Shown: positions 12,491-24,745, counted from the first letter of the stretch. The stretch: DNA of 64,000 bases from Archivesica marissinica (GCA_014843695.1 CM026400.1:11260333-11324332), one strand, 5' to 3'. Notes: generated by a model not told the origin, from the sequence alone. Translations and numbers: made by a program.

Positions 12491-12712
12491 CTTCAGATTA
12501 CTTTCATCTCACCACTGCTGGTTCGAATCCCACTTGTGGTTTCGAATGATTTCATGTGAGAAGGCTATCTAGTCTGCTTGTGAAAGCACGATGGTTCTAC
12601 CCGGGTGCCTGAAATACTGCTCGAAGAACCACTTCCGCCAATAATAGCTGGAAAGTCGCCATATGACCTAAGCTGTTGGTGCGCCGTAAACTTCAGAAAA
12701 CATGCAATACAT
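12465..12712 (+). mobile_element. SINE family F
   Basis: Head ggttacggtcgttgacttca, box B-like ggttcgaatcccacttgtgg, end tcgccatatgacctaagctg. Its first about 20 bases form part of the 46-bp array unit to the left. Confidence 0.78.
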
Positions 12713-12819
12713 CAAACCTGTATTTAGCAGTCAACTAAGGGAATCAAGAGAGTTGCTGCTTCGTACAATTGACTGCTTAATTGAGGTCAAATGTATTATA
12801 AAGTCAGGGGTTGTTGTAT

Positions 12820-15800
12820 GAAAGGTGACTGGTTATGGAGGTTTCCATGGAGAGGTTGTTGTATGAAAGGTGACTGTTTATGGAGGTTTCCATGGAGAGG
12901 TTGTTGTATGAAAGGTGACTGGTTATGGAGGTTTCCATGGAGATGTTGTTGTATGAAAGATGACTGGTTATGGAGGCTTCCATGGAGATGGTGTTGTATG
13001 AAAGATGACTGGTTATGGAGGTTTCCATGGAGAGGTTGTTGTGTGAAAGATGACTGGTTATGGAGGCTTCCATGGAGAGGTTGTTGTATGAAAGATGACT
13101 GGTTATGGGGGCTTCCATGGAGATGGTGTTGTATGAAAGATGACTGGTTATGGAGGCTTCCATGGAGATGGTGTTGTATGAAAGATGACTGGTTATGGAG
13201 GTTTCCATGGAGAGGTTGTTGTATGAAAGATGACTGGTTATGGAGGCTTCCATGGAAAGGTTGTTGTATGAAAGATGACTGGTTATGGAGGTTTCCATGG
13301 AGAGGTTGTTGTATGAAAGATGGCTGGTTATGGAGGTTTCCATGGAGACGTTGTTGTATGAAAGATGACTGGTTATGGAGGTTTCCATGGAGACGTTGTT
13401 GTATGAAAGGTGACTGGTTATGAAAGTGTCCATGGAGATGTTGTTGTATGAAAGATGACTGGTTATGAAAGTGTCCATGGAGACGTTGTTGTATATGAAA
13501 GATGACTGGTTATGGAGGTTTCCATGGAGACGTTGTTGTATGAAAGATGACTGGTTATGGAGGTTTCCATGGAGAGGTTGTTGTATGAAAGATGACTGGT
13601 TATGGAGGTTTCCATGGAGAGGTTGTTGTATGAAAGATGACTGGTTATGGAGGTTTCCATGGAGAGGTTGTTGTATGAAAGATGACTGGTTATGGAGGTT
13701 TCCATGGAGAGGTTGTTGTATGAAAGATGACTGGTTATGGAGGTTTCCATGGAGAGGTTGTTGTATGAAAGATGACTGGTTATGGAGGTTTCCATGGAGA
13801 GGTTGTTGTATGAAAGATGACTGGTTATGGAGGTTTCCATGGAGAGGTTGTTGTATGAAAGATGACTGGTTATGGAGGTTTCCATGGAGAGGTTGTTGTA
13901 TGAAAGATGACTGGTTATGGAGGTTTCCATGGAGAGGTTGTTGTATGAAAGATGACTGGTTATGGAGGTTTCCATGGAGAGGTTGTTGTATGAAAGATGA
14001 CTGGTTATGGAGGCTTCCATGGAGATGGTGTTGTATGAAAGATGACTGGTTATGGAGGTTTCCATGGAGAGGTTGTTGTATGAAAGATGACTGGTTATGG
14101 AGGCTTCCATGGAGAGGTTGTTGTATGAAAGATGACTGGTTATGGAGGTTTCCATGGAGATGTTGTTGTATGAAAGATGACTGGTTATGGAGGTTTCCAT
14201 GGAGATGTTGTTGTATGAAAGATGACTGGTTATGGAGGTTTCCATGGAGACGTTGTTGTATGAAAGATGACTGGTTATGGAGGTTTCCATGGAGACGTTG
14301 TTGTATGAAAGATGACTGGTTATGGAGGTTTCCATGGAGACGTTGTTGTATGAAAGATGACTGGTTATGGAGGTTTCCATGGAGACGTTGTTGTATGAAA
14401 GATGACTGGTTATGGAGGTTTCCATGGAGACGTTGTTGTATGAAAGGTGACTGGTTATGAAAGTGTCCATGGAGACGTTGTTGTATGAAAGGTGACTGGT
14501 TATGGAGGTTTCCATGGAGACGTTGTTGTATGAAAGATGACTGGTTATGGAGGTTTCCATGGAGAGGTTGTTGTATGAAAGATGACTGGTTATGGAGGTT
14601 TCCATGGAGAGGTTGTTGTATGAAAGATGACTGGTTATGGAGGTTTCCATGGAGAGGTTGTTGTATGAAAGATGACTGGTTATGGAGGTTTCCATGGAGA
14701 GGTTGTTGTATGAAAGATGACTGGTTATGGAGGTTTCCATGGAGAGGTTGTTGTATGAAAGGTGACTGGTTATGGAGGTTTCCATGGAGAGGTTGTTGTA
14801 TGAAAGGTGACTGGTTATGGAGGCTTCCATGGAGATGGTGTTGTATGAAAGATGACTGGTTATGGAGGCTTCCATGGAGATGGTGTTGTATGAAAGATGA
14901 CTGCTTATGGAGGCTTCCATGGAGATGGTGTTGTATGAAAGATGACTGGTTATGGAGGTTTCCATGGAGAGGTTGTTGTATGAAAGATGACTGGTTATGG
15001 AGGCTTCCATGGAGATGGTGTTGTATGAAAGATGACTGGTTATGGAGGTTTCCATGGAGAGGTTGTTGTATGAAAGATGACTGGTTATGGAGGCTTCCAT
15101 GGAGATGGTGTTGTATGAAAGATGACTGGTTATGGAGGTTTCCATGGAGAGGTTGTTGTATGAAAGGTGACTGGTTATGGAGGCTTCCATGGAGATGTTG
15201 TTGTATGAAAGATGACTGGTTATGGAGGTTTCCATGGAGAGGTTGTTGTATGAAAGATGACTGGTTATGGAGGTTTCCATGGAGACGTTGTTGTATGAAA
15301 GATGACTGGTTATGGAGGTTTCCATGGAGATGTTGTTGTATGAAAGGTGACTGGTTATGAAAGTGTCCATGGAGACGTTGTTGTATGAAAGGTGACTGGT
15401 TATGGAGGTTTCCATGGAAACGTTGTTGTATGAAAGATGACTGGTTATGGAGGTTTCCATGGAGACATTGTTGTATGAAAGATGACTGGTTATGGAGGTT
15501 TCCATGGAGACGTTGTTGTATGAAAGATGACTGGTTATGGAGGTTTCCATGGAGAGGTTGTTGTACGAAAGATGACTGGTTATGGAAGTTTCCATGGAGA
15601 CGTTGTATATGAAAGATGACTGGTTATGGAGGTTTCCATGGAGAGGTTGTTGTATGAAAGATGACTGGTTGTATGAAAGATGACTGGTTATGGAGGTTTC
15701 CATGGAGAGGTTGTTGTATGAAAGGTGACTGGTTATGGAGGTTTCCATGGAGATGGTGTTGTATGAAAGATGACTGGTTATGAAAGTTTCCATGGAGACG

Positions 15801-16085
15801 TTGTTGTATGAAAAATGACTGGTTATGGAGGTTTCCATGGAGAGGTTGTTGTATGAAAGATGACTGGTTATGAAAGTTTCCATGGAGACGTTGTTGTATG
15901 AAAGATGACTGGTTATGGAGGTTTCCATGGAGATGTTGTTGTATGAAAGATGACTGGTTATGGAGGTTTCCATGGAGATGGTGTTGTATGAAAGATGACT
16001 GGTTATGGAGGTTTCCATGGAGAGGTTGTTGTATGAAAGATGGCTGGTTATGGAGGTTTCCATGGAGATGGTGTTGTATGAAAGG
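12820..16085 (+). repeat. 45-bp array, about 73 units (3.3 kb)
   Basis: Unit core gaaagatgactggttatgga, ggtttccatggagaggttgt. A distinctive variant (gaaagtgtccatggagac) recurs at about 13420, 13467, 14458 and 15358, hinting at higher-order blocks of about 900-990 bp. Both strands give very long ORFs (up to 866 codons) because 45 is a multiple of three; it lies inside intron 1. Confidence 0.95.
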
Positions 16086-16177
16086 TGAACATCGGGACTT
16101 CTCCTGTCGTCTAAGCAGCTATGGTGTACTGCATTTATATGTTGCTGTATTGAATTAACATTTACTGACTTTTTCAG

Positions 16178-16302
16178 ACTTGAAGTGCCGGATGATCAAG
16201 TGCGGGCTGTGTACAGGTTGTCGCAAGATCTCCGCATCCACTCAGCCACGGCGGCATGTGTGCAGTACCTGACCTCTTGCCTCACCCCTGACAACTGCCT
16301 AG
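16178..16302 (+). CDS. IVNS1ABP: IVNS1ABP-like exon 2: BTB C-terminal helices
   Basis: Acceptor ttttcag/act at 16177 and donor ctag/gtatc at 16303. The first base completes Arg109, giving YTGRLEVPDDQVRAVYRLSQ across the junction, the usual end of a BTB domain. Residues 110-150 plus one base. SATAACVQYLTSCL matches the helix that precedes BACK in KLHL proteins. Confidence 0.9.
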
Positions 16303-17049
16303 GTATCAATCACATCCTTCTCTGTCTTCCAACAGAGTTACCTTCCTTTAATGTTTGACCTTTGATCCTAAGCTACAGGGTTTACAGGCAACGTGGCAGG
16401 GAAGTGAAGAAAGCGTTCTGATTGGCTGCCTGTAGTCATGTGATGCAGTGGTGTGATGAATATGCAAATCAACTCAAATTTAAATAAAATGGTAAGCTAT
16501 GTCCATTTTTTTCCCCTGATAAATTTAAATAAATTGTAATCGGATAAATTATATGAATTTTTGAAATATATGCTTCAAAATAGTTTGACTGCAAAATAAT
16601 TTCCTTAAGTTTTCTATCTATGTTAAATTGTTATTTGATTTTCTTCCTCACAGTTTAAAAAACAAAATACATCAAGCACATGTAAATATTTTGCATTTTA
16701 TAATATGATGCACAAGTGCATTTTAGATTTGCATGTTCAGATATTTGAGTTGAATCCATTAATGCATATGGGTAAGTATCCTTTGATTATAAAGCCGTAA
16801 CGATAGAGCCGGAGTTATGTCGTCGTGCACTATATAAGATAGGTAAGCCTTGATCCGTCATGTTTGATAGTCCGAGTTCTCCGCCCGGATAGACAATTAT
16901 TGAGGTATAAGTTTGGGGTTCGAGCCCTCGTCGCAATGGCTGCATCGACTAGCAATAATTAATCTGAGCGCACCGAATTCCAGCGCTGCCAATGTCCCAA
17001 AGCAGTTGAGCACATAGTGCTGAGGAAGTGAATCTCCTGGCATTAGCGC
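16303..17049. other. unassigned stretch of intron 2
   Basis: AT-rich sequence with nothing assignable apart from SINE-like pieces after about 16890. Confidence 0.5.
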
Positions 17050-17240
17050 CAATGACTTGTGGAACTCGTTATAGCACAGTGGTAGTGCTTCAAGTTTGAG
17101 CCCCGCTGTAGCCGTGTGCAAGACATTTATTTAAATTCCACATTGCCTGGTCTCTCTCCATCGTGGCGGTGGATTCTATTAGGAGTATTAAAATTGTAGG
17201 AACTTGTTTCGCAATCCAGCTAAAATAAATTTGAATAAAC
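17050..17240 (+). mobile_element. SINE family B
   Basis: Head cacagtggtagtgcttcaag, gagccccgctgtagccgt, ctctctccatcgtggcggtg, and tail aggaacttgtttcgcaatcc followed by agctaaaataaatttg. The tail is shared with family A. Confidence 0.75.
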
Positions 17241-17462
17241 TAACACTTGACTATTATCATTGGGAGATCTTCTGCTCAAAATTGTGATTAGGAATCGTAA
17301 ATACGTATGCAGAAGTTAGGTGCCAAGCTTGAACCCACATCTATAAGACCATGTGCTGCTAACTGCTCGGCATCATAAACCCTAGTAGCTTATATATTAT
17401 TGTTGTCTGGTGATTTCACCTGTACACCCATGCAGCATCTTGATGTCTAGTGGCCTGCATGT

Positions 17463-17892
17463 TTAACCCTTTCAACACCACAGACCTCTAAATAGGCTTA
17501 CAACAAGTGTAGATCCAGATGAGCTGTACAATATTACTATTTTTAGACAAAATCACCCATTTTGATAAATGAACTGGTCCAAATGTAATTTTCTTATTAA
17601 TTTATTGGTCTACAAATATCGTGCACCAGTCCATGTCAGTTACTTGGTGTTGAATGGTTAAATATCGTGCACCAGTCCATGTCAGTTACTTGGTGTTGAA
17701 TGGTTAAATATTGTGCACCAGTCCATGTCAGTTACTTGGTGTTGAATGGTTAAATATCGTGCACCAGTCCACGTCAGTTACTTGGTGTTGAATGGTTAAA
17801 TATCGTGCACCAGTCCATGTCAGTTACTTGGTGTTGAATGGTTAAATATCGTGCACCAGTCCATGTCAGTTACTTGGTGTTGAATGGGTTAA
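17463..17892. mobile_element. TTAA-flanked MITE with tandemly amplified right end
   Basis: TTAA at 17463-17466 and 17889-17892. The left half matches the element at 35452-35688. The right 46 bp (gtgcaccagtccatgtcagt, tacttggtgttgaatggtta) is repeated six times at 17614-17888, so the element is 422 bp instead of about 237. Each unit junction keeps a TTAA. Confidence 0.82.
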
Positions 17893-18269
17893 TGCATGTG
17901 ACATGTCTGTCCGTCCGTACCAAGGTAAGTATACAGTCTACACTGAAAACTGATTTTAATGAAATATTGGAAGGCCGTCTCGTCTCTATGCTTGTAAAAA
18001 GAATAACGTGTTCCAGCAATATATATACCGTATTGTCTCTATTAAGGACACCCGTGTGTGTATTAAGGTTCAAACTGGGTGCCATGTTGTATTCAATTTT
18101 ATTCACTTTTATTCCATGTCCGATAAATTATCGAAATGTGCATATTACGCGGTTGTGGATAACTTTGCGATCCGAGGTATTATTATGTAGGTGATATGTA
18201 AGCGGCGGGTTCTGTGAGTAATTTGTATACGTTTGGATTCGCAAGCAATTGAAAATAATTCCATCTCCA

Positions 18270-18460
18270 CCCCATGCGACCTGGGACCGATCCATGGTCG
18301 ATGAAGTATGCAATATGCTACTATATCTAATCGCCAGATCAGACCGGTGGGTTTTCTCATGTACCCAGGTTTCCTTTCACACGGAGGTACCAGCCAGAGT
18401 GGTAGCGATAAGTTGTTTAATATTATTTCGGAATCTTTGTAAAATATATAAGACTTCAAA
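18270..18460 (+). mobile_element. SINE family A, degraded
   Basis: Body similarity (cgccagatcagaccggtggg, tttcctttcacacgga) and tail gttgtttaatattatttcgg; the head is no longer recognisable. Confidence 0.5.
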
Positions 18461-18470
18461 ATGAAAAGAA

Positions 18471-19754
18471 TTATTAATTGATTGACAATTTGTGGAAGTA
18501 TAGAGTTGAGAAGTCGTATAAGGTTTGCCTAGTGCTTTCTCACTAAATAGTATCGAAAAAATTATGCGGCCTGGTCAAGCGGTTATAAAACTCGCCTCCG
18601 TACTCGAGTCTTGTGATTGGTCAAAATCAGGGCAATTCTCACACTCGGCCAATCAAATCACTTGAGAACTTGCCCTTAAACGTTTTTTAAATATTTTGTA
18701 TACAAGTCTCGACATGTGGGTGCCTTAAGGCGGTTAGACCTATATTACTTGGAACTTTTCCGCCGTTTTCAACAATATGTACTGCCTTGACCAATCACCT
18801 TAGTTAGCAACATTTTCTAAGAGGCTAACCCCAAAATACCCCTACCAAGGCCCAAAATGCACCCTGCCTCTTTTCTGACCCACCCAGCCCCTTTTCTGAC
18901 CCACCCAGCCCTTTTTTCTACTCTAGAGTAAATCAGTTGAGAAATTTGCAGATCACCGTTACTTCTTTCAGTTTGTTTCCCATGTCGTGCCGTATCAATT
19001 TAGTAATGGCTGAGTGTTGTATCAATTTAGTAATGGCCGAGTGTTGTATCGGATTGCATCGCATTATGATGTTTCCCAGAACTAATTTCCGGATAATTTT
19101 TATCTGAGAAAAAAAACAATAATTTGAAAGCACTATTAGAACCTTGTACGTTATATTAAATATTTTGATAAGTTTATAAATGACAGAAATATTCTTGTAA
19201 GTTTTGAAACTGTCGTTGCCATAGCAACTCGAGGGATATTCGATGATGATTTCTTTCTTTACAGATTTTGCCTCGTTATGGGGAGGTCACTCCGTACCAG
19301 GTTTTTCTTTGAAATATTGGAAAGAAAATTTGTAGACTTCTAAACGAAACTTGTCTCTACAGGAGTTTGTCGAGTGTTATTTTGTAACCGATGATTTTCT
19401 TTTGAATAAAAAATGTTTTTTGAATACTGCGAAACCCTTATTTATAGCTTGAAGGGGTGGAATATATTATTACAAAGGGTTTGCAACGTTTGTTTGTCTA
19501 TTTGGTTACGGCCGCACCCACATTTGGGGTTATATTGTAACTCTCCAGCTAGGAGCCAGGCCCAGCGAGTGTCCCTCAGCAGTGTTTTAAACACCGGAAC
19601 AGGCACCAGGGTAGAACCACCGAGCTTCCTCAAGCCAGTTGGATAGTGTTTCTTGCATAAAACATTTTGACAAACCCAATGGGATTCTAATCCTAGGATT
19701 AATTCAATCCTGCTGTGTGTGTCTTTATGTTTTCATGTCGGGAAGCTAACCAAC
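18471..19754. other. unassigned stretch of intron 2
   Basis: No exon supported. It contains a tRNA-like fragment at about 18565-18610 (ggcctggtcaagcggttata) and a two-copy repeat cacccagccccttttctgac at 18880-18910. Confidence 0.5.
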
Positions 19755-20412
19755 TGGTATGTGGTTCTACACAGATGTCCATCCATCCACCCATGCACGA
19801 TATACATTAGTCGGGAGTAGCCTATGTCCATCCATGCACGATATACATTAGTCGGGAGTAGCCTATGTCCAGATGTCCATCCATGCACGATATACATTAG
19901 TCGGGAGTAGCCTATGTCCAGCTGTCCACCCATGCACGATATACATTAGTCGGGAGTAGCCTATGTCCAGCTGTCCATCCATGCACGATATACATTAGTC
20001 GGGAGTAGCCTATGTCCAGATGTCCATCCATGCACGATATACATTAGTCGGGAGTAGCCTATGTCCAGCTGTCCATCCATGCACGATATACATTAGTCGG
20101 GAGTAGCCTATGTCCAGATGTCCATCCATGCACGATATACATTAGTCGGGAGTAGCCTATGTCCAGCTGTCCACCCATGCACGATATACATTAGTCGGGA
20201 GTAGCCTATGTCCAGATGTCCATCCATGCACGATATACATTAGTCGGGAGTAGCCTATGTCCAGATGTCCATCCATGCACGATATACATTAGTCGGGAGT
20301 AGCCTATGTCCAGATGTCCATCCATGCACGATATACATTAGTCGGGAGTAGCCTATGTCCAGCTGTCCACCCATGCACGATATACATTAGTCGGGAGTAG
20401 CCTATGTCCAGC
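19755..20412 (+). repeat. 49-bp array, about 13 units
   Basis: Unit core tccatccatgcacgatatac, attagtcgggagtagcctat. Highly uniform. Confidence 0.95.
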
Positions 20413-20960
20413 TGTTTCAATCATTTGTCATGTTATTTTTTAACTAGTTTTTTTTCGATTTGTTGTATATGCAGATGGCATAAGGCGGTTTGCATAAAGT
20501 GTGTTACATGAAAAGTGTTGCATAAGGCAGGGTGGAATAAGGGTGGGGTTTAATAAGGCAGGGGTGGCATAATATAAGAAATAAGGGGTTTTGCATAAGA
20601 AATAAGGGGTTTTGCAGTATTAATCATATACATTAAAGAAAACATCGGTCAAAAATAATGCTATGCAATCAGGAATATTAGAAAGGTGTTTTATACATTT
20701 TCTCAACCCAGAACCAAAAATAAATAAATCTTGTTATTAGTTTATTTTGAATGTGTTTACTGTTTATTGTCATATTGTATTCATGCCGGTGTCGATCTCA
20801 CTGTACCGTTCTTTTCAACCATGTTAACATTGAAAACAGTAAATTTGATTTGAACAGTGACCAGTGAAAATTATTTTAAATTTATGTGCATGCACAATTT
20901 AACATGATTTGATCGATTTTGTGGGTATAACCCCAAAATAGTACGCTAGAGATGTGTAGG
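20413..20960. other. unassigned stretch of intron 2
   Basis: AT-rich; the left edge carries gcataaggcggt-like motifs related to the array at 21060. Confidence 0.5.
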
Positions 20961-21059
20961 CACATGTAGTTATATTGTGTGGCGTACTTAGTCTGTATGC
21001 TTCTCGGACATCGTGAAAGGAATTGGGAGCCACCATTGTGTAATGGACGTAGTGTATGT

Positions 21060-21775
21060 CTGGTGGCATAAGGCGGGTGGCATACGGTTGGGCGCGTGAG
21101 GTGGGTGGCATAAGACAGGTTGCGGTAGCATAAGGCAGGTGGTGGTGGCATAAGGTGGGTGGTATAAGACAGGTTGCGGTAGCATAAGGCAGGTGGTGGT
21201 GGTGGCATATGGTGGGTGGTGGCATAAGATGGGTGGTATAAGACAGGTGGTTGTGGCATATGGTGGGTGGTATAAGACAGGTGGCGGTGGCATATGGTGG
21301 GTGGTATAAGACAGGTGGCGGTGGCATAAGATGGGTGGTATAAGACAGGTGGCAGTGGCATATGGCGGGTGGTATAAGACAGGTGGAGGTGGCATAAGAT
21401 GGGTGGTATAAGACAGGTGGCGGTGGCATAAGATGGGTGGTATAAGACAGGTGATGGCGGCATAAGGTGGGTAGTATAAGACAGGTGGTGGTGGCATAAG
21501 GTGGGTGGTATAAGGCGGGTGGTATAAGACAGGTGGTGGTGGCATAAGGTGGGTGGTATAAGGCAGGTGGCGGTGGTATAAGGCGGGTGGTATAAGGCAG
21601 GTGGCGGTGGTATAAGGCGGGTGGTATAAGGCAGGTGGCGGTGGTATAAGACGGGTGGTATAAGGCAGGTGGCGGTGGTATAAGGCAGGTGGCATAAGGT
21701 GGGTGGTGGTGGCATACGGCATAAGGCGGGTTGTGGGTGCATGTGGCGGTGGCATAAGGCGGGTGGAATAATATA
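21060..21775 (+). repeat. G-rich array (ggtggtataagacaggtggc core)
   Basis: Complex units of about 33-54 bp built from gtggcataag and gtggtataag blocks. Strong G/C strand asymmetry. The Pro/His/Tyr/Thr-rich minus-strand ORFs across it are repeat translations. Confidence 0.9.
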
Positions 21776-21844
21776 AGAAATAAGGGGTTTTGTAGTATGC
21801 ATCATATACATTTAAGAAAACATCGGGAATATTAGAAAGGTGTT

Positions 21845-22046
21845 ATGAGGAGGACAGATACCACAGACCCAGAGTCTCCTCTCGTTCTTTTTTGCGTGCT
21901 CGGTGTAAAGCACTGACACGGTACCTTAGGTTAAAGTCTCACCAGAAAGAATGATAGGAGTCATTTTCGTATGGTATAGTAGGGGATCGAACCTATGACC
22001 CCTGGATTACAAGTCCAGACTTTTAACCACTGGCCCAGTGATCCGC
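21845..22046 (-). mobile_element. SINE with tRNA-Thr-like head
   Basis: Minus strand: gatcactgggccagtggtta, an anticodon stem-loop ctggacttgtaatccag (anticodon TGT), and ggttcgatcccctac. The acceptor ends do not pair, so this is a tRNA-derived repeat rather than a working tRNA gene. Confidence 0.6.
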
Positions 22047-22268
22047 TACACACACATATATAGATATACAGTCCCATTGTATAACATTTAATTGTAAGAA
22101 ATCTGTGTTGCATCTTTTAAATTTCTGCCGCAACAATTTCAAAATAAACAATAATATTCAATTGTACTCGGCAAGTATTATTAAATTTAATTAATTTTCA
22201 AAAATTGTTTAAAACAGTATGAATTAAGAAAACGGAAATGTCCATGGTTATGTAATTTATGATTTCAG

Positions 22269-22397
22269 GGATACGCATGTTCGCAGCAGACGACAGCTTC
22301 CGGGAACAGGTGAACCAGTACATATCAGAGAATATAAGGGAGGTAACCAACAGCAAGAACTTCTACGGACTTTGTCGAATTTCTCTAGAAATAGTTG
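22269..22397 (+). CDS. IVNS1ABP: IVNS1ABP-like exon 3: BACK domain
   Basis: Acceptor atttcag/gga, donor agttg/gtgaga. Codes residues 152-193 with split codons at both ends (phase 1 in, phase 1 out). The reading is helical, with FREQVNQYISENIREV typical of BACK helices. It joins in frame to exons 2 and 4. Confidence 0.88.
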
Positions 22398-22419
22398 GTG
22401 AGATTTGTTCATTTTAAGT

Positions 22420-22555
22420 TTAGTTGAGCGACGGGGCAGTTTACCTAACAAACTCTTTTCCTGGATAGGCTTCAGCGGATAACCAGTAATTTTCCGTACG
22501 AAAGTGCCAACTTCATACAAAGACGCGGGACTCGAACTTGTGACCATCAGTATAT
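22420..22555 (-). mobile_element. SINE family C, diverged
   Basis: Minus-strand relation to 22592-22855: gcgggactcgaacttgtgac, gggcagtttacctaacaa. It begins about 20 bases after the exon 3 donor. Confidence 0.55.
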
Positions 22556-22591
22556 AAATAAATATATATTAGCTCGATTACGAAACAAGAT

Positions 22592-22855
22592 GGTCCGCTT
22601 CCATGGTCGAGTGGTTAAGGTCGCTGACTTGTATACCACTGTAACCTATCATCACTGATGGTCACGGGTTCAAGCCCCGCTCAGGCCGTGTCTCATTTAT
22701 ATGAAAAAGTTGGCAGTTTCTTACGGAGGTTGGTACACCCAAGTACTGGTTAACCGCTGGAGCCTGCCCAGGAAAGGTGTTGTTAGGTAAACTGCCCGTC
22801 GGCGATATAGCCCAAAATGGTGCTGATGCAGGCGTAAAACCCGAAATATAATAAT
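22592..22855 (+). mobile_element. SINE family C
   Basis: Head ccatggtcgagtggttaagg, box B gggttcaagccccgctcagg, body aaaagttggcagtttcttac, end gctgatgcaggcgtaaaacc. Copies at 47228-47492 and 62318-62562. Confidence 0.82.
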
Positions 22856-22907
22856 AACTGAGCGGGACTCGAACCTGTGACCATCAGCATATAAATAAAT
22901 ATATTTG

Positions 22908-22990
22908 AGCTTGAAACAAGGAAACAAGATCTTACAACTTATATTAATTAAAATCATTATATTAGACCTCAATCCTGATGGAATCCATCG
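22908..22990 (-). mobile_element. SINE family B, truncated
   Basis: Contains cttacaacttatattaatta and cctcaatcctgatggaatcc, the tail half of family B, adjoining a family C head fragment at 23003-23040. Confidence 0.6.
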
Positions 22991-23387
22991 CCACTGTGTT
23001 ATTAGGTTACAGCGGTATACAAGTTGGGGACAAGTCAGCAAGAGGTGGACTTTCATGAATCCAGGTTGTGAATGGAAAATACTGGGGACTTTAAAGAGGA
23101 TCACATACACCTAAAAATGGGGGGGAAGGGATCCTTTCTGAAAACTGATTTTGATGTTGTGCCAAACAAAAACAAAAAATTTAAAAACGGGTTGTGCCAT
23201 TTTCGTCGCCAAGTCACAAAATTTAGCGCCAGTATTTGTTTTTTTTGTCGCAATTGGCGACCAACAGCGGGAACCCTCCTGTGTTGATGCATAAAAGCCT
23301 TGTGATCTAACTAAAATTTATTTTAAGCAGTTCTAGAAAGTCCAGTAGGAAAGTCGTACAATAAGGGAAGTAACTCTTACATTTCAG

Positions 23388-23506
23388 TGCCCGATGAGCA
23401 TCTTGTGAACCGGGCGAGCAACGACGAGATATTGCCTCAAGTTCTACTGTGGTTGAAGGACAAAGTGGCTGCCAGTAAACATAAAGTGGAGCCATTGACT
23501 GAACAT
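23388..23506 (+). CDS. IVNS1ABP: IVNS1ABP-like exon 4: BACK domain
   Basis: Acceptor acatttcag/tgc, donor gaacat/gtaagt (phase 0). Residues 195-233. The segment EILPQVLLWLKDKV corresponds to the conserved BACK helix (a V-x-x-W-type motif) of KLHL proteins. Confidence 0.88.
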
Positions 23507-23572
23507 GTAAGTCTCACAGTATTGTTTCCGATAGATATTTGGAAATCACATTTAGCAAAGCCAGTTTTCCCC

Positions 23573-23733
23573 TAATCTTACTTCTTTATAACTTCTTAGT
23601 ATTAATTTTTACGTAATGCATATACTTATATAGAATTTTATTTCATACACTCGACAATAAACATAACTTTAATGCGCGCTACATGACCGTAGATGTCGAT
23701 GCGCCGTAAAACACCATTCATTCATTCATTCAG
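23573..23733 (+). mobile_element. LINE/SINE 3' end with ATTC tail
   Basis: taatcttacttctttataac ... gcgccgtaaaacaccattca with a terminal (attc)n. The same sequence ends the insertion at 32339-32604. A short tandem-repeat tail is typical of some LINEs and their SINE partners. Confidence 0.65.
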
Positions 23734-23749
23734 TTTTCCCCCCTGTGAA

Positions 23750-23935
23750 ATTGTACACTAGTTGAGGACTTGGTATACCAAGTAGTTGTGGAATTGGTAC
23801 ACCAAGTAGTTGTGGAATTGGTACACCAAGTAGTTGTGGAATTGGTACACCAAGTAGTTGTGGAATTGGTATACAAGTAGTTGTGGAATTGGTATACAAG
23901 TAGTTGTGGAATTGGTATACAACATAAATAGCTAT
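23750..23935 (+). repeat. 24-bp array (gtagttgtggaattggtaca core), 7 units
   Basis: Short array in intron 4; the two distal spacings are 22 bp. Confidence 0.9.
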
Positions 23936-24580
23936 TAAATTGAAATGGGACTTTTTGCGTGGAAAAACAATTGAAATAAAATAGATCCTCGTATTAGTTT
24001 GGAACTCGATGATTGGCCTCGTATAATGAGCATACTTCCACACATTCCACGATCGTAAATATACATGGAATAGCATAGAAGTGTGGACACAACACTAGGT
24101 ACGCCCTGTCACATAAATATAGTATTATCAAGACATTTATTTAATTCAATTTGTAAGGAGGTGACTCAGACTTGGGTCGCCAAATTTTGCAAACTAAATA
24201 ATAGCACAGCTCCCCCAAATATAGTAGGCTAATGCATGCAACATGCCATTACCAGGAATAGAAAAACTATCAAATAGGTAAAAAACAAATTAGAACAAGT
24301 GTATTGTATAACAAAAGTTTTGAAAATGTGAATATAATTGATAATACCCATTTCATATAAAATCTTAATAAAAAAACGGGTGCAAGTTTTTAAGATAAAT
24401 AAATATTTATATATTCATGAGAGGAACATGTAGAATCCATTGTTGAGTAAATTAGCCTGAGAGAGCACACTTGCAGACATTCCATTGATTAATTTCAAAT
24501 GGAAAGCATGCAAGTGTGGTCCCACAGATAATATATCTGCTTCTGCCATCCATGTGTTTTGTCCAGTTCCAGTGATCCAG
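23936..24580. other. unassigned stretch of intron 4
   Basis: No recognised repeat or exon. Confidence 0.5.
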
Positions 24581-24745
24581 TTTCCAAGCAATCCTATGTT
24601 GTCCTGTTCCAATGATCCAGTTTCCAAGCAATCCCATGTCGTCGTGTTCCAATGATCCAGTTTCCATGCAATCCTATGTCGTCGTGTTCCAATGATCCAG
24701 TTTCCATGCAATCCCATGTCGTCCTGTTCCAATGATAGCAATCCC
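24581..24745 (+). repeat. 40-bp array (tgttccaatgatccagtttc core), 4 units
   Basis: Four units with variants in gcaatcctatgtcgtcg. Confidence 0.88.

Noticed and set aside
13463..16063. 866-codon minus-strand ORF and long plus-strand ORFs in the same place
   Set aside because: Period of 45 makes all units share the same open frames; lies in an intron between well-supported exons.
20882..21811. Pro/His/Tyr-rich minus-strand protein
   Set aside because: Translation of the G-rich array at 21060-21775 in three frames, with no start context or exon border.
21965..22046. tRNA-Thr(UGU) gene on the minus strand
   Set aside because: Anticodon arm is good, but the acceptor ends do not pair and it continues into a SINE-like body.
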